Shown here piece after piece: positions 38,501 through 48,761 of a DNA stretch of 64,000 bases. A model generated the notes under the pieces. That model saw nothing but the letters and a program-made list of their open reading frames with translations, was not told the DNA's origin and ran no database searches. A program made the position numbers and the translations under genes. The stretch lies in NCBI GenBank assembly GCA_003254925.1, contig QANZ01020598.1:87582-151581 (forward strand). The letters run 5' to 3'. Origin of the DNA: Chamaecrista fasciculata (Eukaryota > Streptophyta > Magnoliopsida > Fabales > Fabaceae). The first letter of the stretch is position 1. Every line of letters begins with the position of its first letter.

Positions 38501-40042
38501 AGTTTTCTACATTTGATTTAGTCTTTAATTTGTATTTTTAAGATTGGATCTGTCTTTTTTTTTTTCAAGAAGAATCTTTGAGACAGAAAAAGGCTGATTG
38601 CAAATCTAATTTGGAGACAAAAAATATGTTTTTGTGCATGAGTTATCATATTCCTACCATGTATATTATAATTAGTAATTTACAAGCTAGGATGTGTGAG
38701 AAAATTGCACATTCATAAAAGTTGCAGTTTCATTATCTTTCAAAGTAGCTTTGTATAAAGCTTCAGTGTCTGTATGGTGTTTGTAGGCCAAACCAAACAT
38801 GTGCAAGTTTGTGCCACTTTTGTGACTTTCTATCTCTCAAGTAAAAGTTGAACCTCGATTTGTCAAATTGGAATTTGGATGCTTTTCGTTGTTTCAACTT
38901 TCTTCCTTTCCAAGCGAAGTCTCTCTCTTATCAACACCTTCTTGATTTGTATCTAGATTTGAACTGGGCTCCTTCTCTTTCCTTGCTTCCACTATACCCA
39001 TGTTTTTGTCTAAAACATGTTACTAATAAAATAATATTACAATGTGTTTACATTTTGTACTTGATGTTGGAATCTTAGTGAAACATTTTGCTATGCACGG
39101 TTTATTCAATGCAAAAAGGAGAAACTATACTTTTTAGTCCTTAAATTTATCTAAAAATTATGATCTAGTCTCTTGATATTGGAATTATATTTTTGGTCCC
39201 TAATTTTTTTTTGTACAAACATCAGCTATTTAGTGCCCATAGATAATGTTTTTGGGATTAAATAGTTGACATTTATGAAGAATCACGGACTAAAAAATAT
39301 ATTTCCAATATTCAATGACTAAATAATAGTTTTGGGATGAATTCAGGAATCAAAAAAAATAAATTTTCTAATGCAAAAAGTGATTAATGGTGGTTGATTA
39401 TATGCAGGCAGAAATGGCCAACCATCTCCAAACCTTTCATGGTCAACAAGGTTAAGAATCGCTAAAGGAACAGCAAGGGGCTTGGCGTATCTTCATGAAT
39501 GCAGTCCAAGAAAGTTTGTTCATGGTGACATTAAGCCCTCCAACATCCTCCTTGACAATGACTTCCATCCCTACATCTCGGATTTCGGTCTCAACCGCCT
39601 AATTACCATTACCGGCAATAACCCCTCCTCTGGCGGATTCATGGGTGGTGCTCTTCCTTACATGAAGCCATCTCAAACGGAGAGAAACAACAATTACAAA
39701 GCCCCAGAGGCTAGAGTCCCTGGCTGCAGACCAACCCAGAAATGGGATGTCTATTCATTTGGGGTTGTATTGCTTGAACTTCTTACTGGGAAATCTCCAG
39801 AGTCATCTCCTACAACATCAACTTCGGTGGAAGTTCCTGACTTGGTGAGGTGGGTGAAGAAAGGGTTCGAAGAAGAGAGTCCATTGTCAGAAATGGTTGA
39901 TCCATCGCTTCTCCAAGAAGTGCATGCCAAGAAGGAGGTTCTTGCTGTATTTCATGTGGCTCTAGCTTGCACTGAGGGAGACCCTGAGGTTAGGCCTAGA
40001 ATGAAAACTGTCTCTGAAAATATTGAGAGAATCGGATCATGA
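35541..40042 (+). CDS. LRR receptor-like kinase, At1g67510/ZAR1 type, atypical kinase
   Basis: Two exons, 35541-37035 and 39408-40042 (phase 1, donor GTGAGT), give 709 residues, close to the 719 of At1g67510. Start chosen at [13 protein letters not shown] because it opens a signal peptide (about 1-24). A further in-frame ATG lies at 35385 without a signal. Residues 25-300 hold the paired-Cys N-cap (CQWSGISC) and about seven LRRs. One transmembrane helix lies near 311-333 ([20 protein letters not shown]), and the kinase domain spans about 415-700. The glycine loop ([10 protein letters not shown]), HGDIKPSN and DFG are present, but the VAIK lysine is replaced by Arg (VAVRRL), as in its relatives. 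That makes it a probable pseudokinase or weak kinase at the plasma membrane. The 2372-bp intron holds two MITEs of one family. Ligand and pathway are not readable. Confidence 0.93.
37772..38032. mobile_element. palindromic Mutator-type MITE, family C copy 1, in the receptor kinase intron
   Basis: 261 bp starting GAGAAACCTTATCTTTTGG and ending gtaagttttctc. The flanking nonamers AACATTTAT (37763-37771) and AATATTTAT (38033-38041) match at 8 of 9. The arms contain gatttagtccctgaatattg and its inverse. Confidence 0.8.
39119..39371. mobile_element. palindromic Mutator-type MITE, family C copy 2, in the receptor kinase intron
   Basis: 253 bp starting GAGAAACTATACTTTTTAG and ending aaattttctaa. 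A perfect 9-bp duplication TGCAAAAAG lies at 39110-39118 and 39372-39380. Its right end is only about 36 bp from the exon 2 acceptor, close to where the branch point and pyrimidine tract should be. Confidence 0.85.
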
Positions 40043-40049
40043 TTTTCTT

Positions 40050-40575
40050 AAACTTCAACCTGAGACTGGAATTCCCCTAACCAAAGATTTTTAGATAGAA
40101 TCCATCCATAAAAGACAAAAGATCAAACCAATCATCAAATTATACATATACATGTTAGAAATGGATTTCACTGAAAATTTGTCTGGCATGCTTATATGTA
40201 TAGACATTGGTTTGTTCTACCTGTTTTTTTGTTGATGGATTCTATTTAAGATGCACTGCTTTCTGTGGCATGATGCATTTTTTGTGGTAGCATTCAGAAA
40301 ATTCCTTGTTGGGCACCATCAAGATGGTGTTAACAAATCCATTCCCTTTTTAATCATGACATCATCATCATCATTGATCGGGGCACTTGACTTTTTTTAT
40401 TTGGAATTCATGCAATTTTTTGAAGATCTGTCTCTCTCATGCTCTCACCCAACCCCCTCCCTCCCTTCAATGCTTTTGTGATGACCAACCAAGCTAGCAC
40501 ATTGTAATTTAAATTTTGTTGTCATTATCATTTCCAGCAGATTCTTATTGCAATAACTTTTACAACTGATTACAA
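40050..40575. other. 3' flank of the LRR receptor kinase gene
   Basis: Probably the 3' UTR and downstream DNA. The frame at 40251-40481 has no domain I recognise. Confidence 0.5.
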
Positions 40576-40584
40576 ATAATTTTA

Positions 40585-42312
40585 GGGTAAATTATAATTT
40601 GGTACCCTGTGGTTAGGGGCGGTTCCCCTTTGGTACCCTGAAAGAAAAATTTTTGCATTGTGGTACCCCGTGGTTTGCTCCGTTAGCGATTTGGTACCCT
40701 GAGGTTTTTTTCTGTTAGGATTTAACGGTAAATGTTAGTTAAAATGTCAAAAATCTCCCAAAAAGTCTTCTCTTATGCGTTTAAGTCCTTTTCCTTTACT
40801 AAAAGGGATCAAAACATAAAGAATTAATTATAAAAGGGTCTTTAGAATTCTAATATTATAGATTTTTCTCCTTTTCATAAGATTTCTTTTGAATAGGTCC
40901 TGATTTAATTACAATTTAATCCCAAAATCTATAATATTAGATTTCTAAAGACCCTTTTATAATTAATATTTGGTCAAAGTCCTATTTTGGTCCCTCAGTT
41001 ATGCTCAGTGTTTCAAATTGGTCCCCCAGTTATTTTTCGTTCTATATTGGTCCCCTAGTTATGCAAAACTTGACAAAGTTGGTCCCCCCAACGGTTTTCA
41101 TCCATTTTTCTGTTAAAAAAAAAAGATAAAATTGATTTTTAACTCCCAAAAGTTTAATTTTTTTACATTAAGGACGTTTTCCTCTATAATAGAACCAAAA
41201 TGTAAGAAAGAATAAATAATTGGGGTTTTAGTTTATTTTACCCCAAACCCCTCTCTCTCTCACTCAAACCCTTCACTTTCCTTTCCATCTTCGTCTTCTC
41301 CTCCCATGATCTTAACAGATGTCTCAGTTGATGCGCAATATTGTAGAAGATATCACGTATTCTTCATCACGTCCCATTCCAATCACTAAGTCTGTGAACT
41401 TTTCAATTTGGCTACGACCTCTCATTGTTGTCTCCATTCACCACACAATCACGTTGTGTACCAATTTGTCGAATCGTGCAAGACGCAGATTAAAAAATCA
41501 CCGTACACGATCCTCACGCAGATTCATCTTTTGCGGCTCCACCTGTGCTCGGCAATCGCCGTCTCCCGATTCCGATGAGTAGATCGAATAATCTGGCGGA
41601 TTGCGGCCGCCAGACAAGTAATTTAAGGGACGGATAATCTGGCCTCGTACGACGGACGCCGATGGCGGCAGTTGCGGGAAGTCGAAGCGCCGGCGACGGC
41701 CATGGCGTGATGCAGCTGCGGAATATGGTAACGCTCCAGAAGACGAAGATGGAAGAAGGGAAAGTGAAGGGTTTGAGTGAGAGAGAGGGAGGGGTTTGGT
41801 GTAAAATAAACTAAAACCCCCAATTATTTATTCTTTCTTACATTTTGGTTCTATTAGAGAGGAAAACGTCCTTAATGTAAAAAAATTAACCTTTTTGGAG
41901 TTAAAAATCAATTTTGTCTTTTTTTTAACGGAAAAATGGATGGAAACCGTTAGAGGGATCAACTTTGTCAAGTTTTGCATAACTGGAGGACCAATATGGA
42001 ACGAAAAATAACTGAGGGACCAATTTGAAATACCGAGCGTAATTGAGGGACCAAAAGAAGACTTTGGCCTTAATTCTTTATGTTTTGATCCCTTTTAGTA
42101 AAAGGAAAGGACTTAAACGCATAAGAGAAGACTTTTTGGGAGATTTTTGACATTTTAACTAACATTTGCCGTTAAATTCTAACAGAAAAAAACCTCAGGG
42201 TACCAACTCGCTAACGGAGCAAACCACGGGGTACCACAATGCAAAATTTTTTCTTTCAGGGTACCAAAGGGGAACCGCCCCTAACCACAGGGTACCAAAT
42301 TGCAATTTACCC
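40585..42312. mobile_element. palindromic Mutator-type element (GGTACC family F) carrying a nested insert
   Basis: Outer arms of exactly 243 bp each (40585-40827 and 42070-42312), starting GGGTAAATTATAATTTGGTA and ending in the inverse. A perfect 9-bp duplication ATAATTTTA lies at 40576-40584 and 42313-42321. Inside the left half, 40828-40971 continues the palindrome (tataaaagggtctttagaat and its inverse). A second element, listed next, has landed in the right half. Without it and its duplication the outer element would be about 621 bp. It is non-coding. Confidence 0.9.
40972..42069. mobile_element. nested palindromic Mutator-type element with a unique GC-rich core
   Basis: The ends are GGTCAAAGTCCTATTTTGG and the inverse of GGCCAAAGTCTTCTTTTGG. 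The inverted arms run about 330 bp each and include acgttttcctctataatag and ctctcactcaaacccttcac. Target nonamers TTAATATTT (40963-40971) and TTAATTCTT (42070-42078) match at 7 of 9, and the right one fits the uninterrupted outer palindrome. The core, about 41305-41740, is GC-rich and not palindromic, unlike anything near it. It may be captured host sequence, as in Pack-MULEs. Short open frames of 87 and 66 residues cross it, with no domain I recognise. Confidence 0.85.
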
Positions 42313-42321
42313 ATAATTTTA

Positions 42322-43390
42322 TATATTGGCAAACTCATGTGATGTTGTGCATAAACCATTTTCAGATTTGTCTATGTTAAATTTTAAAGATTTTGCTTGT
42401 TGAGTATTGCTTTCATCATAAGACAAGTTTATTTTTGACCGATATGTTCTGTAATCTATAGACCAATGCCTATTATTATTAATAATAGAAAAAACATAAA
42501 TTAAAAGATGCTCTTACTATATTTATGTGTCCATACTCCATAATGGTTGACCCTTTTTGACCTTTGATAGACCAAGTTCCCTCAAGAAGATTTTCAAAAT
42601 ATATATATTAATATTTGAATACAAGCTCTTTTGGTTATGCCATTTGTCCAGTTAATCAGCATAGCTTACTATCTTAGTTTACATGAAAGTGAGAAAGCGA
42701 CATTAGTGTAGACTGTAGACCACAGTTTTCAAAAAGGAGAAAACGACAATAGTGATTTGAGAAATGAAACATAAATTCCTTCCTAGTTTGCAGCTTCCAA
42801 ATCTTTAAGTTTCCCTACATAATATGCTAAAAGAAGAAATGCACCATCAAAAGAAAACCCACTTCATTGCAAAGATTACACACTCTCAGAAAAGGAAGCT
42901 TTGTCATTTATCAAAAGATGTATTTCCCAAAGGAATTGGAAAAGCTAATATGTCCAGAAAGAGCATGATATCATCCGATATATAGATAGAATCTATAATA
43001 TATACATCCTTGTTCCGCACTTCGTCTCAACTTTTCATTACTTCTTACGTTCAAACTTTCACATCCAGTTTCATAAGCCAATAATGTTTTGACTAGGAAA
43101 GAAAATTCCATACTTCCCAATTAATACAAAAATGCATCATATTCATAATTCACAGTTCATAACGTCAAATTAAAAGTTCTTTACTATTAGAGTATTATAT
43201 ATATATATATATATATGTATGTATACAAATGTGTATGTGTGTGTAAGGTGATAAATAAACTGCGTCTTATTAACTCATTAAGAAGGGGAAAACACTCTGC
43301 AAGAACCCCATCAAAATGGAAAAACATAAAGACAAAAAGAAAAAGGGCAAATTTTCAAGCATTTTGATAATACTATACTTTTTAAGAAGC
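42322..43390. other. 3' flank of the DREB2-type gene
   Basis: No gene seen. An (AT)n tract followed by GT-rich sequence lies at about 43196-43245. The last 100 bases before 43393 are probably 3' UTR. Confidence 0.5.
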
Positions 43391-43392
43391 TA

Positions 43393-44289
43393 CTATATAT
43401 GAGGAAACCATATACTAAGTAAGTTCTTCTCTTCCAATAAGCCAAAGTCATAATCAGGTCTCAAGAAGCTATAATCATAATAACCACCCACTTCCATATC
43501 TGCTGCCTCCTTCACATTACTCAGATACACAGGCAAGTGATGACCAGAATTGCTCAAATCCTCAACTTCAAATGCTCCCTCAAAAGAAGCTTTATATTGC
43601 TCATTTTGTGAGTGCTCTGAGCTACAAAGTTCAAGAATCTCAGAAATCACTTCCTCCATATGCTTCTTCCCAAAGGAATCTTCACTTTGGTTGACACCAA
43701 AATCCTCATAATTTTCTCTACCATTCCATTCCTCCTCTGTTTCTTCACTCTTCACAGTAGTAGCACTCTCTTGTTTCTTCTCTGTTTCCTCTGCTTCCTC
43801 TGTTTCCCCTGTATCTTCATTAGAGCATGCATTTTCTTCATCTTCTTCTACTTCCTCTTCCATATTATAGTCAGGAAAATTCAAACGAGCACAAGGGCCA
43901 TACATGGCTCTGGCTGCTTCATCATAAGCTAGAGCAGCTTCAAGTGCTGTAGAGAAAGTTCCAAGCCATAACCGATTCGGCTTCTTGTTCGCCAAATTAG
44001 TGTTATGATTTGCACTAATGGGTTCGCGGATTTCAGCCACCCATTTTCCCCAAATCCTCTGCCTCACTCCTCTGTAGTTGCAATCTGAGTTCTCAGGCCC
44101 ACCTTTGCCTCTCATGCATCCCTTTTTCGAGCCCTTCGCCGGGACTCGGTGATTCGGCTTCTTCCATCCATTTTTGACAAGCCCAAGCTCGCTATTGTAC
44201 TTCTTCCACTTCTCAAGAGTGTCTATAACAGAGTGGCTTCGACTTCGTCGTCTCTTCCTTGATTTCCTGTTTCTGCAGCCACCATACAT
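43393..44289 (-). CDS. AP2/ERF transcription factor, DREB2 (A-2) type
   Basis: A single coding exon of 298 residues. A basic nuclear-localisation stretch ([11 protein letters not shown], about 8-18) and TLEKWKKYN precede [20 protein letters not shown], the conserved DREB2 motif. The AP2 domain runs about 71-139 ([19 protein letters not shown] to ARLNFPD). Such proteins bind DRE/CRT (RCCGAC) in drought, heat and salt response genes. The AP2 domain has an extra stretch of about 11 residues ([15 protein letters not shown]) between EIREP and RLWLG where DREB2A has only a few. An acidic region follows at about 142-190. The gene probably has a 5' UTR intron, since an acceptor (ttatcag) lies just before the ATG and a donor (GGTAAGC) near 45156. 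The C-terminus is not the usual DREB2A activation end that I recall. Confidence 0.92.
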   Translation of the reverse strand: MYGGCRNRKSRKRRRSRSHSVIDTLEKWKKYNSELGLVKNGWKKPNHRVPAKGSKKGCMRGKGGPENSDCNYRGVRQRIWGKWVAEIREPISANHNTNLANKKPNRLWLGTFSTALEAALAYDEAARAMYGPCARLNFPDYNMEEEVEEDEENACSNEDTGETEEAEETEKKQESATTVKSEETEEEWNGRENYEDFGVNQSEDSFGKKHMEEVISEILELCSSEHSQNEQYKASFEGAFEVEDLSNSGHHLPVYLSNVKEAADMEVGGYYDYSFLRPDYDFGLLEEKNLLSIWFPHI

Positions 44290-44302
44290 AGAAGAACTCT
44301 GA

Positions 44303-45160
44303 TAAGAACTCTCATAAATTCATAATTGTCACAGATAATGGACATAACAAAGTTATTTTATTTTGGTATAATTTGAAATATGATAGTAATACATGACTCT
44401 TCCTAGTAGAAAGCAAATTAACAAATTCAATTGAACCATAAATTAGTAGTAGAAATGTTCCAAACAGAGCAATTTTTCAAGAAACAACCAAAAAAAAGTT
44501 ATGAGAAACAATGAGATGAGTAACAAAAAAAATATATGCAAATTCAAGCGAACAATATTCTCAGTTCATTCTATTAATCATTTGCAAGATTTTCCAAACA
44601 CTTTTTTATGTGAAAAGTGAAAACACATCAATTCTAGTGCAGCAGCAAATTAGCAACCCTAAGACAAAGCAATTTTTATATGATGACTAATTAAATTTTG
44701 CTCTTGAACTGCTGGCCATATATAGATATTGGCAAATTCACTATTTCCATAAATCATTTACAAAAGAGAGTAAAGCTTATGCAGTAGCAAGTCAGCAATC
44801 AACCCCAAATCACAAATCATACAAATCACACAAATCACACAAAATCAAATTTTATAAAAAAAAAAACACAAAAGGCTCATGCCGCAGAAGTCAGTATGAT
44901 ATGAGAGTATATAGATTATAGATAAAATACTAAAATTCAAGAGAACCAAACACTATTTTCCTCGCATAAATGCTAAAGATACAAGCTTTTTCATATGAAA
45001 ACATGAAACGAACAATGAAACGCTCAAGTCAACAAAACCCACCAACCAAAAAATGAAGGAAACATTGAAACAACAGAAAACAGAAACAGAGATACAAAAG
45101 TTAAGATCAAAAGAAAGAGAAGCTAAAACTAAAATGATATGAAAAAATGGAAGCTTACCC
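44303..45160 (-). other. probable 5' UTR intron of the DREB2-type gene
   Basis: Bounded by an AG just before the start codon and a GTAAGC at about 45154. The first exon would hold a short upstream ATG (MTTDILC) that is not in frame with the main start. DREB2 genes in Arabidopsis also carry a leader intron. Confidence 0.5.
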
Positions 45161-45340
45161 ACAAAGGATATCAGTCGTCATGCGCTATCAGATTCAGCAG
45201 AAGCAAAAAAAAAGAGAAAACGATGATGATAGGTTTGGTTATGTGTTTGGTTTTGTTGTGTGTGTGAGGGTTTTGGAGGGTTTTTGTATGACTGATATAA
45301 TATGTGCGTTTCAGAAATGTCATGAGGAACGTCATGTTTG

Positions 45341-45448
45341 ACGTGGGGAATAAGTAAGAGGTCAAAAGAGGAATGGGTTAGGCTCGTGTCTTCAGGAGAT
45401 GACGTGGCACGTTTGGGATTGCGAGAATGTGGGCTTCTGGCACGTGGC
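45341..45448 (-). promoter_or_regulatory. ABRE / G-box cluster in the DREB2-type promoter
   Basis: Three ACGTG core sites lie upstream of the transcribed region: ACGTGGGG at 45341, ACGTGGC at 45402-45408 and CACGTGGC at 45441-45448. ACGTGGC is the abscisic-acid response element bound by AREB/ABF bZIP factors. A promoter of this build fits ABA and drought induction, as known for DREB2A. Confidence 0.55.
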
Positions 45449-45691
45449 ACACGTCTACCATATCGAGTTTAGGCTCGTCAGCAGCAGAGTTTTCTTCACC
45501 ATGAAGGACTCTTTTGTCATCCATGAGTCTTTTTGGGGAATTTTTCTTTTATTAACTATTAAATTAATTTTATAATGATAATGAATATAATATATTTCCC
45601 ATGCAAAAGTATATTGTGATAAGTTTTCCCTATATTTTGATTCTACCATTGTTTGAGAGACCAATGTAGTGATTATTGAATAAACTAATTT

Positions 45692-46082
45692 TATCAAAGT
45701 GTAAATTTGATATCATATTTTTTTGTTCAGTTTTTAATTTGGTCCCATATTCTTTTTTGTTACAAATTTGGTACAATATCTTTGGGTCAGGTCCTAATTT
45801 AATCTCATGTCGTTTGTTACTGCAGATTTGGTCACATATTTTTGGATCTAGCCTCATATCTTTGGCTTAGGTGCAAAATTGGTCCCATATTCTTAAGTTA
45901 GGTGGAGCTAATGATGGAATATTTTGCAAAGATATGAGACCAATTCTCTAATCTGACTCAAAGATATAAGATTAAATTGGGACCTTTTGCAAATATATGA
46001 GATTAAAAGTGCAATAAAAAAAATATACAAGATCAAATTGAAAAATGACTAAAAGATAAGGGATTGAATTTGAACTTTGACC
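45692..46082. mobile_element. palindromic Mutator-type MITE, family A copy 3
   Basis: About 391 bp with ends tatcaaagtgtaaatttg and the inverse of ggtcaaagttcaaattcaa. The phrases atctttgggtcagg and ggtcccatattc recur. The flanking nonamers AACTAATTT and AACAAATTA match at 7 of 9. It lies in the promoter side of the DREB2-type gene. Confidence 0.7.
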
Positions 46083-46629
46083 AACAAATTAACTATGAAA
46101 TGAACTAAATTTGGCCTTAAGGGATTTTGGCCAAAAGCCTTAAGGGACTAATTTGGTTTAGTAGTCAGAATGATTTTGCATAAAGTACATATAAAGTTTA
46201 CAGAGAGAATTTTTTATAAAGCACCTCTGATAATAAATCAGTAATTAAATATGTGAGACAAGTCTATTGGATATACAAAGTTACGGTTGTGTGCATATCT
46301 AGTGAATTAGTTAATGATGATCGCAAGATGCTTGGTAAACCAGTGTAATATCACTATGTTTTATAAGAAATAAAACACAAATTTCAATTTTAGGAGCACA
46401 TTTGTTGAAAGAGTTAAAGCCTTTAACCTTTCATAAAAAATGAAAAGGGAATGAATATTATATTATATATACTAAATAAAGTACATATCATTGAGTTTAA
46501 CAAACTTTAAAAATACTTTGAAGTCAAGAAATATTATGAAGTGGTTAAAATTTTATATATAATTATTAAAAAAAATGTTTTTATTTTAAAACAAAATTTA
46601 AACATCAAAACAATCTAACATTAAACAAA

Positions 46630-47808
46630 GGTTAAATTACACAGTTGGTTTCATATATTTGGAGTAAATTTCAATTAAGCTCTTTATCTTTTGAGTAAAT
46701 TATACTTTGGTATCATGTTCTATAGGCAAATTTCACTTTGGTACCATGTTCTTTACACCGTTAACATTTTGATACCTTGTTCTTTAAATAGTGACATTTT
46801 GGTACCATATTTTGCACCATTAACACTTTCGTACCATGTTCTATGAATCAATTTCACTTTGGTACCCTGTTCTATCTTTGTTAGGCTTCCAATGTGTTAA
46901 CGATGCAAAGAACATGTACCAAAATGTCACTTTTAAAAAAAAACAGGGTAATAAAATGTTAACGGTGCAAAGAATAGGGTACCAAAGTGTCACTTTTAAA
47001 AGAACAAAATATCAAAGTGAAATCGATCCATAAAACAAGATACCAAAGTGTAATTTATCCTTATTTTTTTGTTGCAAAATAAGTTTGATACGTTTTTATA
47101 ATATTTCAGTTTTTGGTCTCAATAACTTAATGTTGTCATATTTTTTTTGGTTTTAAGTTGTTTGACGACAAGTTTGGAATTACAGGTTACCCCTCTCTCT
47201 CTCTCTCCAATTGGAACGGTTAACAAACAAGATTGAATTAGGTCTAAAAATGAGTTACTCATTTCACGGTCAAACGAGTAAAGTTGATTAGAATATAACA
47301 AGCTTGGACTTACGAGTTACTCTCTCGTAGTTGGGACTATTTGTAAATAAGGTTAGATCAAGCTCAAAAGTGGATTTGAAACCAATTTTTCATAATTTTT
47401 TACTTTTTGGTCTCAAACTCACTTTGGGGCCTTTTGACTTCATTTATTGACAATCACAACTGGACAAAAAAATGACTCATTAAGAGTAACAGGTAGTTCT
47501 CAACTCGTCAATGAGAGATATATGACCAATTTCACTCATTTAACCTTGAAACGAGTACCCACTTTCGAAGTTCGATTTGACCTTGTTTGTTGACAATCCC
47601 AATTAAATAGAGAAAATACTCGTCAAAATAAAGCAACACGCAACTCATTACATTCGAACTTGAAACGAGAGATATAACTATATTTAAATATTGGACCAAA
47701 AATGAAACATTATAAAAACATATAAAACCAATTTTGTAATAAAAAATAATAATAAAAGACTAGATTGAAATGCACACCAAACATACAAGACCAAAGTGCA
47801 ATTTCACC
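46630..47808. mobile_element. large palindromic MITE carrying a nested MITE
   Basis: Outer ends GGTTAAATTACACAGTTGG and the inverse of ggtgaaattgcactttgg. The arms share gtttttataatatttcagtt and its inverse and aggttacccctct-like regions around cgagtt phrases. The flanks ttaaacaaa and ttaaaacaaa look like an old 9-bp duplication with one indel. The inner element (46693-47060) lies near the left end. Confidence 0.65.
46693..47060. mobile_element. nested palindromic Mutator-type MITE, GGTACC family (F) copy 3
   Basis: 368 bp starting GAGTAAATTATACTTTGG and ending ccaaagtgtaatttatcc. The target nonamers TTATCTTTT (46684-46692) and TTATTTTTT (47061-47069) match at 8 of 9. It belongs to the same family as 11447-11846 and the outer part of 40585-42312. 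Confidence 0.82.
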
Positions 47809-48438
47809 TTTAAAACAAAGTCTGCATCCCTTCATTCCAATATATATATACATGTATAAAGTAATCATTCCAATTACACATATTCTTAAAACTTCATTAG
47901 AAAATTTGATGATACTCTTGTAATCATGAATCATCCCTTGGCTTTGTAAAAAATACGTAATACGTAATTTGTGCTGTGGGCAAACAAATCATCATCCTCT
48001 TGGATCTCAGAGACTTCATCTCCAAGCCGTTAATCTATATTCATGACCTTGAAGGTTGAAGCCGATTAGCGAAACCCTCTTTTCTTTTCCTTCTCAGATG
48101 GCAAGTCTCACAAAAACGATTCATTCACTCTGTTTCTAAGGCAAACCTCTTCTTTCATGTTCTTATATGAAATTTCACATACCTCATTTCATGCCTTATT
48201 GTGGGTGAAAAAATTGCTTGTAATTTATGTGAGTTTGTATGTTACATAGTGGAATTCTGGGTGTAGTTGAAACGTTTGCTGCATGATTTTTCTGTTTCCA
48301 GCCACACTTGTCAATTCGTCTCTTCTGTCACATGGTGTTGTATGTATATATGTATAAAGCCTGAATACGAGACATAAATGACAAAATAAAACTAAAATAT
48401 AGGATTTAAATGTGATTTTGGTTATGCTTAGATACTTC

Positions 48439-48482
48439 AAAGTCAAGATTCAATTGGCCAAAAAAAAAAAAGTCAAGATTCA
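48439..48482 (+). mobile_element. ultrashort A-tailed insertion with 14-bp direct repeats
   Basis: AAAGTCAAGATTCA at 48439-48452 and 48469-48482, perfect over 14 bp, flank ATTGGCC plus about nine A. It lies upstream of the MPC1 coding start, probably in a 5' UTR intron. Confidence 0.6.
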
Positions 48483-48761
48483 TGTTATGAGGCATAGATT
48501 ATAGATACTTCAAAAATATGTTCATTTGGTGATGAATCACAAAAAAGGTTGGTTTTATTAGTAATGTCTTTGTTCATTTGTTTTAATCTATCACTTAGCT
48601 TTCAGGTTGTAAAATATTTTCTCTGTCCACTATAGGAGGAATATAAAGTCTGCATATACTGATATGCTTGAAACATTGTATCAGTGATGTGTTGAATCAT
48701 CTAACTTATTTACTTAACTTTTTTTGGCAATGACAGCTTCTTTAATTGGAAGTATTAAAAT

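Noticed and set aside
41319-41823. Frames of 87 and 66 residues in the nested Mutator element core
   Set aside because: No domain is recognisable and each frame runs into the inverted arms. Kept only as possible captured DNA.
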